Virus record (IMG/VR): IMGVR_UViG_3300032213_000539
Span: 1-38,765 of that record
Direction: 5' to 3' (one strand)
DNA from: a virus
Length of the DNA: 38,765 nucleotides
Every line of letters begins with the position of its first letter. Within the stretch, counting starts at the first letter, position 1. Positions 7,001-14,655 of this stretch are shown in pieces. The notes beneath the pieces are model-generated. The model ran no database searches. It saw nothing but the letters and a program-made list of their open reading frames with translations, and was not told where the DNA came from. The translations under genes were made by a program, and so were the position numbers.

Positions 7001-7283
7001 TGGCGAAGAAGTATGGGATTTTATTAGGGAACACCCTAGGTACATAGGCATACCAATCTCCAATAAAAAAGGATTAGATATTCTTAATGCTTTACGGGAT
7101 ATATGGGTAGCAAATAAAACAAGCCAAGATAAAGCCAACAAAATGTTAACTATGCTGGCAGCAGTGTTAGTATCAGCAGAAGCAGGACACGGAGATGAAA
7201 TTGTAGAAGAAGTGTTAGTGCAAGAAGCAATGATGGACTTTGAAGAACAGGCTAAGGAGATACTTAATGAAAGACCTGAATAA
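6969..7283 (+). CDS. Hypothetical acidic protein (104 aa)
   Basis: A 104-residue acidic protein, mostly helical. It starts inside the primase gene and ends inside the DUF1599 gene. Residues about 15-30 (VWDFIREHPRYIGIPI) look like a folded motif, and the C-terminal half is a Glu-rich helix. AGGAG lies upstream of the ATG. I recognise no family. Its position between primase and a nucleotide-related gene suggests a replication-associated role, by context only. Confidence 0.65.
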   Translation: MSESENVFLNDGEEVWDFIREHPRYIGIPISNKKGLDILNALRDIWVANKTSQDKANKMLTMLAAVLVSAEAGHGDEIVEEVLVQEAMMDFEEQAKEILNERPE

Positions 7284-7557
7284 TTTTGAAGATATCTTGA
7301 ATGAACTACGTATTATTATGGTGCGTAAGCATCAAGACTACGGCCCGTTTAACATAGCCAATGCTCCAGGTGGTGCAATGAATGGCTTGCTTGTGCGTAT
7401 GCACGACAAGATGGCACGATTAGAAAACCTTTACTACAAAAGTAGCGACACGCCCAACTATGAAAGTATTGAAGATACCTTTCTTGACCTAGCAAACTAT
7501 GCAATAATCGGACTATTGGTGCAAAGGCGACAATGGGAAGGCGTAGCAGAGGGATAA
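7267..7557 (+). CDS. DUF1599 (nucleotide-modification-associated domain 1) protein
   Basis: I chose ATG 7267 because AAGGAG at 7254-7259 sits seven bases upstream; a TTG at 7240 is also in frame. The 96-residue product carries the DUF1599 pattern: KHQDYGPFNI, GLLVRMHDKMARLENL, and SIEDTFLDLANYAIIGL. The family (Nmad1, PF07659) has been linked by comparative genomics to nucleotide or base modification, and its fold resembles all-alpha NTP pyrophosphatases. It may act on a nucleotide pool during phage replication. No other obvious base-modification enzyme is seen nearby, so the substrate is unknown. Confidence 0.8.
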   Translation: MKDLNNFEDILNELRIIMVRKHQDYGPFNIANAPGGAMNGLLVRMHDKMARLENLYYKSSDTPNYESIEDTFLDLANYAIIGLLVQRRQWEGVAEG

Positions 7558-7558
7558 C

Positions 7559-8206
7559 GTGGACTACTTAGAAGAGTATGAGCAGATGGTTATGGCTATT
7601 GCTGCCGAATACCAGCGCAAATACCCTATGACTGACCAGCAAGACATACAGCAGATTCTATGGATATGGTTCGTTAGTCATCCAGTTAAGTACAAAGAAT
7701 GGTCTGCTCTGCCACAAAAAGACAAGGACAAACTTATAGCCAAGTCTCTTCGCAATAAAGCAATTACATATTGTGAACGCGAGAAGGCACGGACGGTTGG
7801 CTATGAGTTACTTGACCTCTACTACTACGATGCATCTGTTATCGAAGCGTTCCTGCCATCTATTATTGCTGAGTCATATGAGATTCCAACCAAGATTAAA
7901 GACCTTAACTTTAAGTTTAATAAATCAGAGACAGCCAACGATGGTAACAACTGGCTAGTACTTAGGTCTGACATTGCCGCAGCATATTATAAACTGTCAG
8001 AAGCAAAGCAGTTTATTCTTAAAGTCAGGTTCACAGTGGACAATGTCGAGTGGAGTGAAACTGCCAAAGAATTAAATACAACACCAGATGGTGCACGTAT
8101 GAAGGTGCAAAGAACTATTGCATCTCTTATTAGAAATCTAGGCGGATGGAAGCCACAATCTGATGATGATTTAGTAGAGGCAGATGATGACGAACGAGGA
8201 GAATGA
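7559..8206 (+). CDS. Sigma-70-like / helix-turn-helix transcription factor
   Basis: A 215-residue protein with GTG start. The C-terminal part (about residues 164-190, WSETAKELNTTPDGARMKVQRT) fits a sigma region 4 helix-turn-helix, and the N-terminal helices (DQQDIQQILWIWFVSHP) fit a degenerate region 2. Together they resemble a small ECF-type sigma factor as seen in actinobacteriophages. If active it would redirect host RNA polymerase to phage promoters, perhaps for late genes, since no phage RNA polymerase is visible. The acidic tail (SDDDLVEADDDERGE) is unusual. It could instead be a DNA-binding regulator. Confidence 0.65.
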   Translation: MDYLEEYEQMVMAIAAEYQRKYPMTDQQDIQQILWIWFVSHPVKYKEWSALPQKDKDKLIAKSLRNKAITYCEREKARTVGYELLDLYYYDASVIEAFLPSIIAESYEIPTKIKDLNFKFNKSETANDGNNWLVLRSDIAAAYYKLSEAKQFILKVRFTVDNVEWSETAKELNTTPDGARMKVQRTIASLIRNLGGWKPQSDDDLVEADDDERGE

Positions 8207-8432
8207 TGTTGTCAAAGAAATCCGAGAGTTACTACATCCAACGGATTACTCACACGCTATGGACTTGCGAGGAGAATCTATTGGAGATGTTTGCATATGT
8301 GGAGGGGATGTATTTCATGCGCTTGTTGCATTTGACCAAGGTGAAATATGCTTTTATTTCCTTGATGGAGAGTGCGTTAACTGTGGGTCTATGGTCACAC
8401 TCCCTCACCCAACGAACGAAGACACTATCTAA
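8184..8432 (+). CDS. Small cysteine-rich, metal-binding hypothetical protein
   Basis: An 82-residue protein with five cysteines: CIC at residues 37-39, Cys56, and CVNC at 64-67. This is a zinc-ribbon-like spacing around the strands ALVAFDQGEICFYFLDGE. Either ATG 8184 or ATG 8187 could start it; the second has better spacing to AGAGG upstream. It overlaps the sigma-like gene by 23 bases. Similar short proteins occur in actinobacteriophages without known function. An alternative frame at 8203-8445 is a shadow. Confidence 0.65.
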   Translation: MMTNEENDVVKEIRELLHPTDYSHAMDLRGESIGDVCICGGDVFHALVAFDQGEICFYFLDGECVNCGSMVTLPHPTNEDTI

Positions 8433-8593
8433 TGCCACTATTTGATTTTAAATGTGATTGTTGCACAGAAGTAATAGAGATTAGTGAGAATATTCCACCA
8501 GCCTGCCCGACTTGTGGCGAAACAATGCAACGTATATGGTCAGCACCAGCAGTCAAGTTCAATGGCCCAGGCTTCTACTCAACAGGAGGATAA
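8432..8593 (+). CDS. FmdB-like zinc-ribbon protein (53 aa)
   Basis: A 53-residue protein starting at a TAATG overlap. It has the FmdB/CxxC_CxxC_SSSS layout: MPLFDFKC, a first CxxC pair at Cys8/Cys11, a second at Cys25/Cys28 (CPTCG), then the characteristic WSAPAVKFNGPGFYSTGG tail. The family is small and nearly always hypothetical; in bacteria it is often called a regulatory protein on thin evidence. In phages it is common in the early region. The family match is good; no role can be given. Confidence 0.85.
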   Translation: MPLFDFKCDCCTEVIEISENIPPACPTCGETMQRIWSAPAVKFNGPGFYSTGG

Positions 8594-8725
8594 ATGGCAC
8601 ACAAAAAGTTTAATAAATTTTGGTTAATCTATGGAAGAATATCAGGATTTGCAATAGGATTTAATGTAGATAGATATGCTATTACTGTTGACTTAGGATT
8701 TTGGTATATAGGATTGGAATACTAA
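8594..8725 (+). CDS. Hypothetical protein (43 aa)
   Basis: A 43-residue aromatic-rich frame starts right after the FmdB-like stop, with AGGAGG six bases upstream of its ATG. It ends at a TAATG overlap with the WhiB gene. The N-terminus is basic (MAHKKFNKFW) and the rest is hydrophobic with alternating aromatics, more like strands than a membrane helix. No family is recognised. The excellent ribosome site and gapless position make it a probable gene. Confidence 0.65.
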   Translation: MAHKKFNKFWLIYGRISGFAIGFNVDRYAITVDLGFWYIGLEY

Positions 8726-8991
8726 TGGAGTATCCAGACTGGCAAGGTGAACCTAACTGCAGAAGTGTAGATTCAGAGGAGTTTTTTGTACCAGAAGGTA
8801 GTGGTACATACAGAGATGTTAATATGCTTAAGAAAATTTGTAACAACTGTGAAATCAAACAACAATGTTTAGATTACTCACTTAAAAATGGTGTGCTTGG
8901 ATACTGGGGTGGAACCACGGAGTTCCAACGCAAGATACTAAGAAAGAAATTAAACATTACAGTCAAGCCACTATACTTAGGATACCCATGA
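8725..8991 (+). CDS. whiB: WhiB-family iron-sulphur transcriptional regulator
   Basis: An 88-residue WhiB-like protein. The four cluster ligands are Cys12 (NCRS), Cys39 and Cys42 (CNNC) and Cys48, followed by GYWGG at residues 59-63 and the basic RKKL segment typical of the family. WhiB proteins are confined to Actinobacteria and their phages, bind a 4Fe-4S cluster and act by contacting region 4 of the main sigma factor. Phage versions can repress host whiB genes or cause superinfection exclusion, as shown for mycobacteriophage TM4 WhiB. I use ATG 8725 at the TAATG overlap; a TTG at 8701 is less likely. This is the best host marker in the window. Confidence 0.92.
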   Translation: MEYPDWQGEPNCRSVDSEEFFVPEGSGTYRDVNMLKKICNNCEIKQQCLDYSLKNGVLGYWGGTTEFQRKILRKKLNITVKPLYLGYP

Positions 8992-9362
8992 GCAAACTAT
9001 CAGACTTCGACTTAGACCTAGCAAGAGGACAACAAGGAGAAAGATTAGTAGAACAACTCCTAACAGGTGGTGCTACAGTAGAAGTTAAGACAGATTTAAG
9101 ATGGAAAGAAACTGGCAATGTATATATTGAAACAGTTTGCTGGTCACACAATAACGAGAATTGGTACCTATCAGGGTTGTCCAGTACTAAGGCTGCATAC
9201 TGGGCTTTTGTGCTGGAGGGGGCAACCTTTATAGTGCCAACGGAAGTACTGAAGCAGGTAGTAACGGCTAGGGGAAGAGCCATTACTTGCAACATACCTC
9301 CGAATCCTAGTAAGGGCTACCTTATTAAGATTGAAGACATCATAAATACAATGCGTAAATAA
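8988..9362 (+). CDS. Possible PD-(D/E)XK-type nuclease
   Basis: A 124-residue protein overlapping WhiB by four bases. It begins with FDLDLARGQQGERLVEQLL, a helix with a conserved Glu as in restriction-like folds, then TVEVKTDLRWKETGNVYIE, which supplies the E-x-K pair. A C-terminal strand/helix region follows. The order of elements fits a small PD-(D/E)XK nuclease, but the usual Asp strand before EVK is not obvious and I give this moderate weight. It is the last gene of the rightward unit, just before the convergent terminator. Confidence 0.55.
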   Translation: MSKLSDFDLDLARGQQGERLVEQLLTGGATVEVKTDLRWKETGNVYIETVCWSHNNENWYLSGLSSTKAAYWAFVLEGATFIVPTEVLKQVVTARGRAITCNIPPNPSKGYLIKIEDIINTMRK

Positions 9363-9370
9363 CAAAAAGA

Positions 9371-9411
9371 CCCCCAGTGCTGGTAGAAATACCAGTTCTG
9401 GGGGCTTCTTG
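9371..9411. terminator. Bidirectional intrinsic terminator between convergent units
   Basis: CCCCCAG (9371-9377) and CTGGTA (9380-9385) pair with TACCAG (9390-9395) and CTGGGGG (9398-9404) around a GAAA tetraloop and a small internal bulge. On the minus strand the stem is followed by TCTTTTTGTT, a good U-run; on the plus strand CTTCTTGTCT follows. It lies exactly between the last rightward gene and the last leftward gene, so it can stop both transcripts. Confidence 0.9.
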
Positions 9412-9445
9412 TCTCTATGGGGCTGCTAAGCCCCTTAAATGGGTA

Positions 9446-9631
9446 CTACTTTGAACCGCGACCAAACTCTGGGGCAGAGTTATCTAGCCACTTGAGTAAT
9501 GGACCAGCAAAGCCAGCCACTGCTGCCATTGCTAGGGTCTTAGGGTCTGACTCTCCTGCAAGGAATAGTGCTACAGCAGATGCTGCTGCTGCACGAAACC
9601 ATGTTAGTCCGAGTTGCTTGAATTGTTCCAT
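9446..9631 (-). CDS. Small membrane protein, possible second holin
   Basis: A 61-residue protein with GGAGG five bases before its ATG. Two hydrophobic stretches (about residues 12-25 and 33-48) are separated by GESDPKT, and a polar tail (NSAPEFGRGSK) follows. Size, topology and position after the endolysin suggest a holin or holin partner. Related Ala-rich proteins of this pattern occur in aquatic actinobacterial phages as unnamed membrane proteins. It is the last gene of the late unit. Confidence 0.6.
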   Translation of the reverse strand: MEQFKQLGLTWFRAAAASAVALFLAGESDPKTLAMAAVAGFAGPLLKWLDNSAPEFGRGSK

Positions 9632-9647
9632 TGTTCCTCCTAGGGGA

Positions 9648-10151
9648 TTAGGATTTTGTACTGTGCAATTTGCAGCAAGTACAAACTTGTTTTGTATATG
9701 CTTTCTTAGCAGGTACTGGTGTTACCTTTGAGATAACTTGGTTAATAATTTTAGGTTGATTCATCCACCAAAACCACGGAGAAGTATCGGTACCCATAGT
9801 GGACTCAATAGAAATATGTAGATGCTTATTATGAGGATTACTCCCAATGTACCGTCTGGTTCCTTGCTTAGCCTTTTCTTTAGACCATATCTTGCCTTGA
9901 AAGATAAGATACTTAACTCGCTTATCTTCTTTAAGGTGTTCAAAAATTTCAACACAATCAATTCCATTCCTTGGGTCGTGCGTTAGGTCGACTGCAAAAC
10001 CAGTGTTATGGTCGCTGGTTGGACTCTGTTTCAGATGAGCGTTGGACGGAAGAAGTCCATCGGATGCTTTCATACGCAATGGCGCTATCGCTGTGGCTTG
10101 TCGAAGGACAGCAATAGCGGCAGGTGTGGCTCTCTTGACTACAGACTTCAT
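9648..10151 (-). CDS. Endolysin, M15-type peptidase (D,D- or L,D-carboxypeptidase fold)
   Basis: A 167-residue enzyme with the metal site of the M15/VanY family: SDHNTGFAVDL (His48, Asp55) and HNKHLHISI (His110, His112). It would cut peptide cross-links of host peptidoglycan at lysis. There is no signal peptide, so it needs a holin, and a candidate sits directly upstream (ATGA overlap) and another downstream. After about residue 135 a short C-terminal tail ends with CTCCKLH, a cysteine cluster of unknown purpose, perhaps a wall-binding or metal-binding extension. Confidence 0.88.
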   Translation of the reverse strand: MKSVVKRATPAAIAVLRQATAIAPLRMKASDGLLPSNAHLKQSPTSDHNTGFAVDLTHDPRNGIDCVEIFEHLKEDKRVKYLIFQGKIWSKEKAKQGTRRYIGSNPHNKHLHISIESTMGTDTSPWFWWMNQPKIINQVISKVTPVPAKKAYTKQVCTCCKLHSTKS

Positions 10152-10354
10152 TCATTTCTCCCCTTATGTAACATCATTTGATATAAGATTTCTACTTTTT
10201 CTTCTAGTCTTGTAACAGAATCTTTGAGGCTTGAGCCAGAATTTGGTTTAAGTTCATTGAGATAATGTTTAACTAGCCAGCGTACTGCTCCTAAAAAACC
10301 ACCAACAATAGTCATTACTGCAACGGCAACAGTTGCATAGTCTTGTGCTTGCAT
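10148..10354 (-). CDS. Putative holin (one membrane helix plus coiled coil)
   Basis: A 68-residue protein with one membrane helix at about residues 7-26 (YATVAVAVMTIVGGFLGAV), a basic stretch, and a C-terminal coiled coil (LKDSVTRLEEKVEILYQMML). This layout, MQxxDYATVAV then VRWLVKHYLNELKPN, is frequent directly before the endolysin in actinobacterial phages. It probably makes the membrane lesion that releases the endolysin. It overlaps the tail gene by one base and the endolysin by four. Confidence 0.72.
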   Translation of the reverse strand: MQAQDYATVAVAVMTIVGGFLGAVRWLVKHYLNELKPNSGSSLKDSVTRLEEKVEILYQMMLHKGRNE

Positions 10355-12579
10355 TAGACAGTCCTAATCGTGATATCAATGATGCCACCATAACCATTAA
10401 AGCCACGGTCTGGTGGTGTCAGTCGAGTAAATGAGATTTGTTCAATGACAGCCTGACGTGATTCACCTGTAGTTAAGTCTTGCCATGTGACAACGTCACC
10501 ATTTTCTTCAACAGATTCTAATATTTGAATCCTGTCAAAGGCACGACCATCGTATCCAAGTTGTACATTGTATCTGTCTGTTTCCACATCATAACAGTAG
10601 ACGGGAAATTTCATTACTCGTTGGCGAGGGGTAGCAATAGTTGCCTTTGCCTGATAGCCCTTCATGATAGGACCTTTTGAAGTAGTAGTACCATCGCGGT
10701 ACAAAATAAACTTATAGGCTAAATACTCTTGTGCTTCTTGTGGGTTAGATGTGGTTACTTCTACTGGCGGTACTGTGGAATCATAAGATATAATATCATA
10801 CTCAGTGCCATCTGCGGTAACTGTTTCCAATGTCATTGAGCCGTAAGTAAATTCTCCACGTGCTACAAGACGCTTAAAGTTCTTTGGCTCTAATGTATTA
10901 TAGCGGATATAACCAGTAGTTAAATACCCATTTATCATTAAGTCAGCATCATCTTCAATGTATACTGAACCAGGAGTTGCTACTATAGCGGTGGAAGATG
11001 TTACTGCAGCAGATGTAACTGTTGAAGTCACTGCACTTGTATAAGTAAATGTTGAAGTAGTTGCACTGGATATTGTCCATACACCAGTGCTTGAGTTAAA
11101 GTTAGAGTCAACTCCTTCTACCCATACTGAACTACCAGCGGTCAGACCATGTGCAGATGCAGTTGTAAGTGTCGCAATGCCTGATGTCATAGCCTTATTG
11201 GTGATTGTTCCACCCACTGTTAGGGCGGTAGAGGAGAATACTAATTGGTTAGTCTCACCTGCAAATGCACAAGCAGTAGTTACTCGACCAGAGATGCCAC
11301 CGTAATATATATCGTTTGCGTAAGCAAATCGAAGTGGTGATACCTCAGTACTTAAGTCAATACGGATAACACCAGGTTCCCCAGATACACCAGTAGCACA
11401 CCACACATAGTGGTCACGTGCAGCAAAGTCATAGACTGGCTGAGATGTCTCTATAATCAATGGGCCATAACTAACTGAACCGTCTTGGTCGGAGACAGTT
11501 GCAACTCTAATACCCTTGTTGGTTCCGATAACCATATAGCCTAGGTAGTAATAGATTCTATGAATGATTTCACCTACTGGCATTTCTGCTGCAGTAATTC
11601 CACTTGTAAGTGTTGGCATAACACCAGCAGTACTTAGTGTAAATTTAAGAATAGATGATTGGATTCCGCTGTAACCTGTTACGTAAATGGCTGGACCAGA
11701 AGCGGTAATGCTTGTGAATATAATATCAGCATCGCTGTGTGTATATACAGGAGATGGAAGAGTAGATGCTGATGTTGGTATTTCATATATCTTATTGTTA
11801 ATACACATGACAATACGGTCTTTAACAAATTCCATTACTGCATTAGTCACAGTAATACCATTATCGCTAATCATAAGAGTATCACCAGTGCCAGAAACTC
11901 CAGTTAGCAATTTCTTATATATGCGTAATCTTGGAGTTCCAGTATTTAAAACATTAGTAATCCAATAAGCATAGGTTCCATCATCACATATAGCATGGAC
12001 TGGATAGTCAGTGCCAGCAGCATAATCAATAAAGTGAGTAACGGTTCCAGCAGTGTTAATTTTATCAACATCGTACTGGTCTCTAAGCAAAACGCCGTCA
12101 TTACCACTCCACTGAATTGAGCGAAGGTGTTGACCAGGTTGGCCATTAGAACTTACACTACCAGTAGTAACATGGCTTGTATTAGGATTCCTAAGAAGAG
12201 TTACTTCACCCTGGTTCCAAACATTTACACCCTTGCTATCAGCAAAGCGATAGTGGTCAGGTGAGTTTGTTGTTGTACTTGCTGGGTCGTAGAATGTTAT
12301 ACCATCTCCGCCATGGAAAGATTGCTGACTGCGAATCCACCAACCAGTAAGTGATTGCTCACCTGGTTCTGTCTGGTTATCAAACTGTTCCTTTTTAAAA
12401 GGTGCAGTCTGTCGGATATATGGACGTGCATCACTAATTGCATAAATAAATGGCATGCCACCTATTGCAACATCATATGCCACATCAGTGTTCTGCCAGA
12501 TAGCAGATGTAGCAACTACACCAACGTCAACAGCAATAGCCCGCGTTGCACGACCTTCGGTAATATCACGACCAGCCAC
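10354..12579 (-). CDS. Large tail/virion protein with beta-rich repeats
   Basis: A 741-residue protein, GTG start behind AAGGAG. Residues about 40-440 show repeated strand-turn blocks (for example CDDGTYAYWI, HYVWCATGV) consistent with a beta-propeller or similar beta-rich fold. Residues about 455-525 contain an inserted module with SAHGLTAGSSVWVEGVD, a small domain seen in many phage structural proteins. The C-terminal third is beta strands ending RGFNGYGGIIDITIRTV. It is probably a tail or baseplate/receptor-contact protein. Its place right before the lysis cassette fits a distal tail component. No enzyme motif is visible. Confidence 0.65.
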   Translation of the reverse strand: MAGRDITEGRATRAIAVDVGVVATSAIWQNTDVAYDVAIGGMPFIYAISDARPYIRQTAPFKKEQFDNQTEPGEQSLTGWWIRSQQSFHGGDGITFYDPASTTTNSPDHYRFADSKGVNVWNQGEVTLLRNPNTSHVTTGSVSSNGQPGQHLRSIQWSGNDGVLLRDQYDVDKINTAGTVTHFIDYAAGTDYPVHAICDDGTYAYWITNVLNTGTPRLRIYKKLLTGVSGTGDTLMISDNGITVTNAVMEFVKDRIVMCINNKIYEIPTSASTLPSPVYTHSDADIIFTSITASGPAIYVTGYSGIQSSILKFTLSTAGVMPTLTSGITAAEMPVGEIIHRIYYYLGYMVIGTNKGIRVATVSDQDGSVSYGPLIIETSQPVYDFAARDHYVWCATGVSGEPGVIRIDLSTEVSPLRFAYANDIYYGGISGRVTTACAFAGETNQLVFSSTALTVGGTITNKAMTSGIATLTTASAHGLTAGSSVWVEGVDSNFNSSTGVWTISSATTSTFTYTSAVTSTVTSAAVTSSTAIVATPGSVYIEDDADLMINGYLTTGYIRYNTLEPKNFKRLVARGEFTYGSMTLETVTADGTEYDIISYDSTVPPVEVTTSNPQEAQEYLAYKFILYRDGTTTSKGPIMKGYQAKATIATPRQRVMKFPVYCYDVETDRYNVQLGYDGRAFDRIQILESVEENGDVVTWQDLTTGESRQAVIEQISFTRLTPPDRGFNGYGGIIDITIRTV

Positions 12580-12588
12580 GTAAACTCC

Positions 12589-13314
12589 TTAGTCTTGTTT
12601 GTTTTTTATTTGTTCTTTAAGGTGTTGCATACTCCAGTACATAGCATAATAATCCATGTCTAGTGAAAATCTTTTAATGTGCTGAACTAAAGCACCAGTG
12701 TGTGCGTGTAGTGGTATACCTGATTCTTGCATCTTACGGAAGAAAACAATGTCTTCACCTACATACCTATCGCCAATATGTTCTAGTTCTCCAAACATTG
12801 ATTGGTTTGGAAACTTCTCGCGCATCTTAGGAATGATTGACTTGTGCATCAGTACAAATCCAAAGCCTGCACTATCTACCTTAATAACTTCGTTATCTGG
12901 CAAAGGATGTACATGCTGGATAGTGTGTTCATCTACATCAAAAAACAATGCAGGGTATGGCTTAGCCAATGTACCTTCGTTTTCCTTAGAGATAAAGTAA
13001 GTACCACTAACTACTGGCTTGCCAATCTTGTCAGCAGCATCCCAGAGTTTAGCAACTACATTCATATTAACTACAATGTCTGAGTCAATCCATAGAAGCC
13101 AGTCACTTTTAATTTGGTCAGCCCAATAGTCAAACAAAACTTGGCGTTGTCTGCCAATCTGGTTGCCTTGCACTCGCATGCTGTGGGTTAGTTCGATGCC
13201 GTTGTTAGCACATTGTAGCGCTACACTAACAACACCTTCTGTGAACTTGCCATCAGTGTTACCGTTGTCGCACCAGCCAATTGCTAGTGTTCCTTTATTT
13301 ATCTTGCTTGCCAT
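12589..13314 (-). CDS. GT-A-fold glycosyltransferase
   Basis: A 241-residue protein. SDWLLWIDSDIVV holds the metal/nucleotide-sugar motif DSD at residues 77-79. GEDIVFFRKM at 186-195 is the acidic-acceptor motif of GT2-like enzymes, and HTGALVQHI near 205 is a likely metal-binding His. It would transfer a sugar from a nucleotide donor. Within the tail module it most likely decorates virion proteins, perhaps the Ser/Thr-rich fibre or glycine-rich proteins next door, or alters the host surface. DNA glycosylation is less likely from the location. The acceptor is unknown. Confidence 0.8.
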   Translation of the reverse strand: MASKINKGTLAIGWCDNGNTDGKFTEGVVSVALQCANNGIELTHSMRVQGNQIGRQRQVLFDYWADQIKSDWLLWIDSDIVVNMNVVAKLWDAADKIGKPVVSGTYFISKENEGTLAKPYPALFFDVDEHTIQHVHPLPDNEVIKVDSAGFGFVLMHKSIIPKMREKFPNQSMFGELEHIGDRYVGEDIVFFRKMQESGIPLHAHTGALVQHIKRFSLDMDYYAMYWSMQHLKEQIKNKQD

Positions 13315-13330
13315 AGTGTCCCCGCTTCTA

Positions 13331-13705
13331 TTATTCTGTTGGTAAAACTACTTCAACCCAAGATAGAGTTGGCTCATCCCAAGTAAAAAACTTGCCTTCT
13401 TCTACTGGGCAAGGAGTTGGTGCTTGCCACGTAGCGTCAGCATCTAATGTCCAAGATGGATAAGGCTGAGGCGCAAAAAAGTGGTCAGCAACTGGGTCAT
13501 AAATATAACCAATACCAGCATAGTTCTTGCGAATTGTAGCGTTGTAAGATGTTTGAACCCAATGGGTATCATCACCTAATAGAGACTTGCAGAACATAAT
13601 TCCTTTATTCTCGTTCTCTACCTCGTCAAGAAGTAGTTCCTCATTAGCCACAACAATTACTTGTGTAACTACATTGTTTTCATCTAGTTGTGCAAAATGT
13701 GCCAT
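13331..13705 (-). CDS. Tail-fibre-associated conserved protein (124 aa)
   Basis: A 124-residue protein starting MAHFAQLDENNVVTQVIVV, with HWVQTSYNATIRKNYAGIGY and PYPSWTLDADATWQAP. I recognise this as a conserved protein type of marine and freshwater phages that usually lies beside tail fibre genes. The function is unknown; it may be a fibre tip or chaperone. It has an AAGGAG ribosome site and lies between the glycosyltransferase and the glycine-rich proteins. Confidence 0.65.
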   Translation of the reverse strand: MAHFAQLDENNVVTQVIVVANEELLLDEVENENKGIMFCKSLLGDDTHWVQTSYNATIRKNYAGIGYIYDPVADHFFAPQPYPSWTLDADATWQAPTPCPVEEGKFFTWDEPTLSWVEVVLPTE

Positions 13706-13716
13706 TATATATCTCC

Positions 13717-14646
13717 TTATGCCATTGCGTATCTAATAATTACAAGACCTGAACCACCATTACCACCGTTAGCACCAGTGCCACCATAAGCATATGCACC
13801 ACCACCGCCACCGCCGTAATTAGTAACACCTGCTGTTGCGGCTACACCGCTGGTATTGCTACCACCGCCACCTCCGCCTGAACCACCAGTTCCTGCTGTG
13901 TTACCTTCGGCGCTACCGCCTCCACCACCACCAGCGTATGTTGTAGAAGAACCATAAATAGAACTAGCAACACCAGAACCACCATTACCCGAAACGCTTG
14001 ATGTTGCGCTTGCACCAGCCCCACCAGCACCACCTCCACCACCAGTTCCACGTAATGGAGTACTACGGTTATTACCTCCGCCATAACCTTGATTAGCAGT
14101 TCCGCCTGCTCCATATCGTGCATCTCCTGAGTGAGCAGCACCACCACCTGAGCCACCTGAACCAGGGTTATCCCAAGTAGGACCAACGCTAATTGTTTCG
14201 CCTCGTCCTCCACCTGTTGATGTTATGGTTGAAAATACAGAGTTAGAACCACCTGTTGCAGTTGTATTTGCTAATGTTCCGCTTCCAGTAGTAGTTGTAC
14301 CACCTGCACCACCACCACCAACTGTAACTGTAATAGCAGTTGCAGCACAAGTAAGTTTACTTTCAGCAGTATTACCTCCGCCAGATGTTCCAGCAGATGT
14401 ACGGAAACCTCCAGCACCACCGCCTCCTCCGCCACCTCCTCCACCGCCACCGCCTCCAGCGATTACGAGAAAGTCAACATTAGAAAGACTGATTACTGGT
14501 GTAAAAGTTCCAGATGAAAGAAATGTATGAATCCAGTATGTTCCGTCATTAGTGATAGTTCCGCCACTTGCTTTAGGAGCAAAGGCTGTATTACCTACTA
14601 GAAGGCTACGACTAGATGTTCCATTTTTAAGGCTTGAAATAGCCAT
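13717..14646 (-). CDS. Glycine-rich tail fibre / adhesin-like protein 1
   Basis: A 309-residue protein. After an N-terminal attachment part (MAISSLKNGTSSRSLLVGNTAF), a strand DFLVIAG leads into long glycine runs broken by Ser, Thr, Ala and Asn, and the protein ends GSGLVIIRYAMA. Such sequences may pack as polyglycine-II helices, as in the T4-like receptor-binding protein gp38, where loops between Gly runs contact the receptor. It is clearly related to the next upstream gene (shared NSVFSTITSTGGG and TYAGGGGGG), so the pair arose by duplication. A role in host recognition is inferred. Confidence 0.7.
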   Translation of the reverse strand: MAISSLKNGTSSRSLLVGNTAFAPKASGGTITNDGTYWIHTFLSSGTFTPVISLSNVDFLVIAGGGGGGGGGGGGGGAGGFRTSAGTSGGGNTAESKLTCAATAITVTVGGGGAGGTTTTGSGTLANTTATGGSNSVFSTITSTGGGRGETISVGPTWDNPGSGGSGGGAAHSGDARYGAGGTANQGYGGGNNRSTPLRGTGGGGGAGGAGASATSSVSGNGGSGVASSIYGSSTTYAGGGGGGSAEGNTAGTGGSGGGGGGSNTSGVAATAGVTNYGGGGGGAYAYGGTGANGGNGGSGLVIIRYAMA

Positions 14647-14655
14647 TGTTACTCC

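Noticed and set aside
8203-8445. 80-aa frame overlapping the five-Cys protein
   Set aside because: It is in a different frame from the cysteine-rich protein, which is coupled to both neighbours and has a ribbon-like cysteine pattern.
14225-14530. Proline-rich plus-strand frame opposite the glycine-rich gene
   Set aside because: It is the complement of glycine codon runs and has no ribosome site or context.
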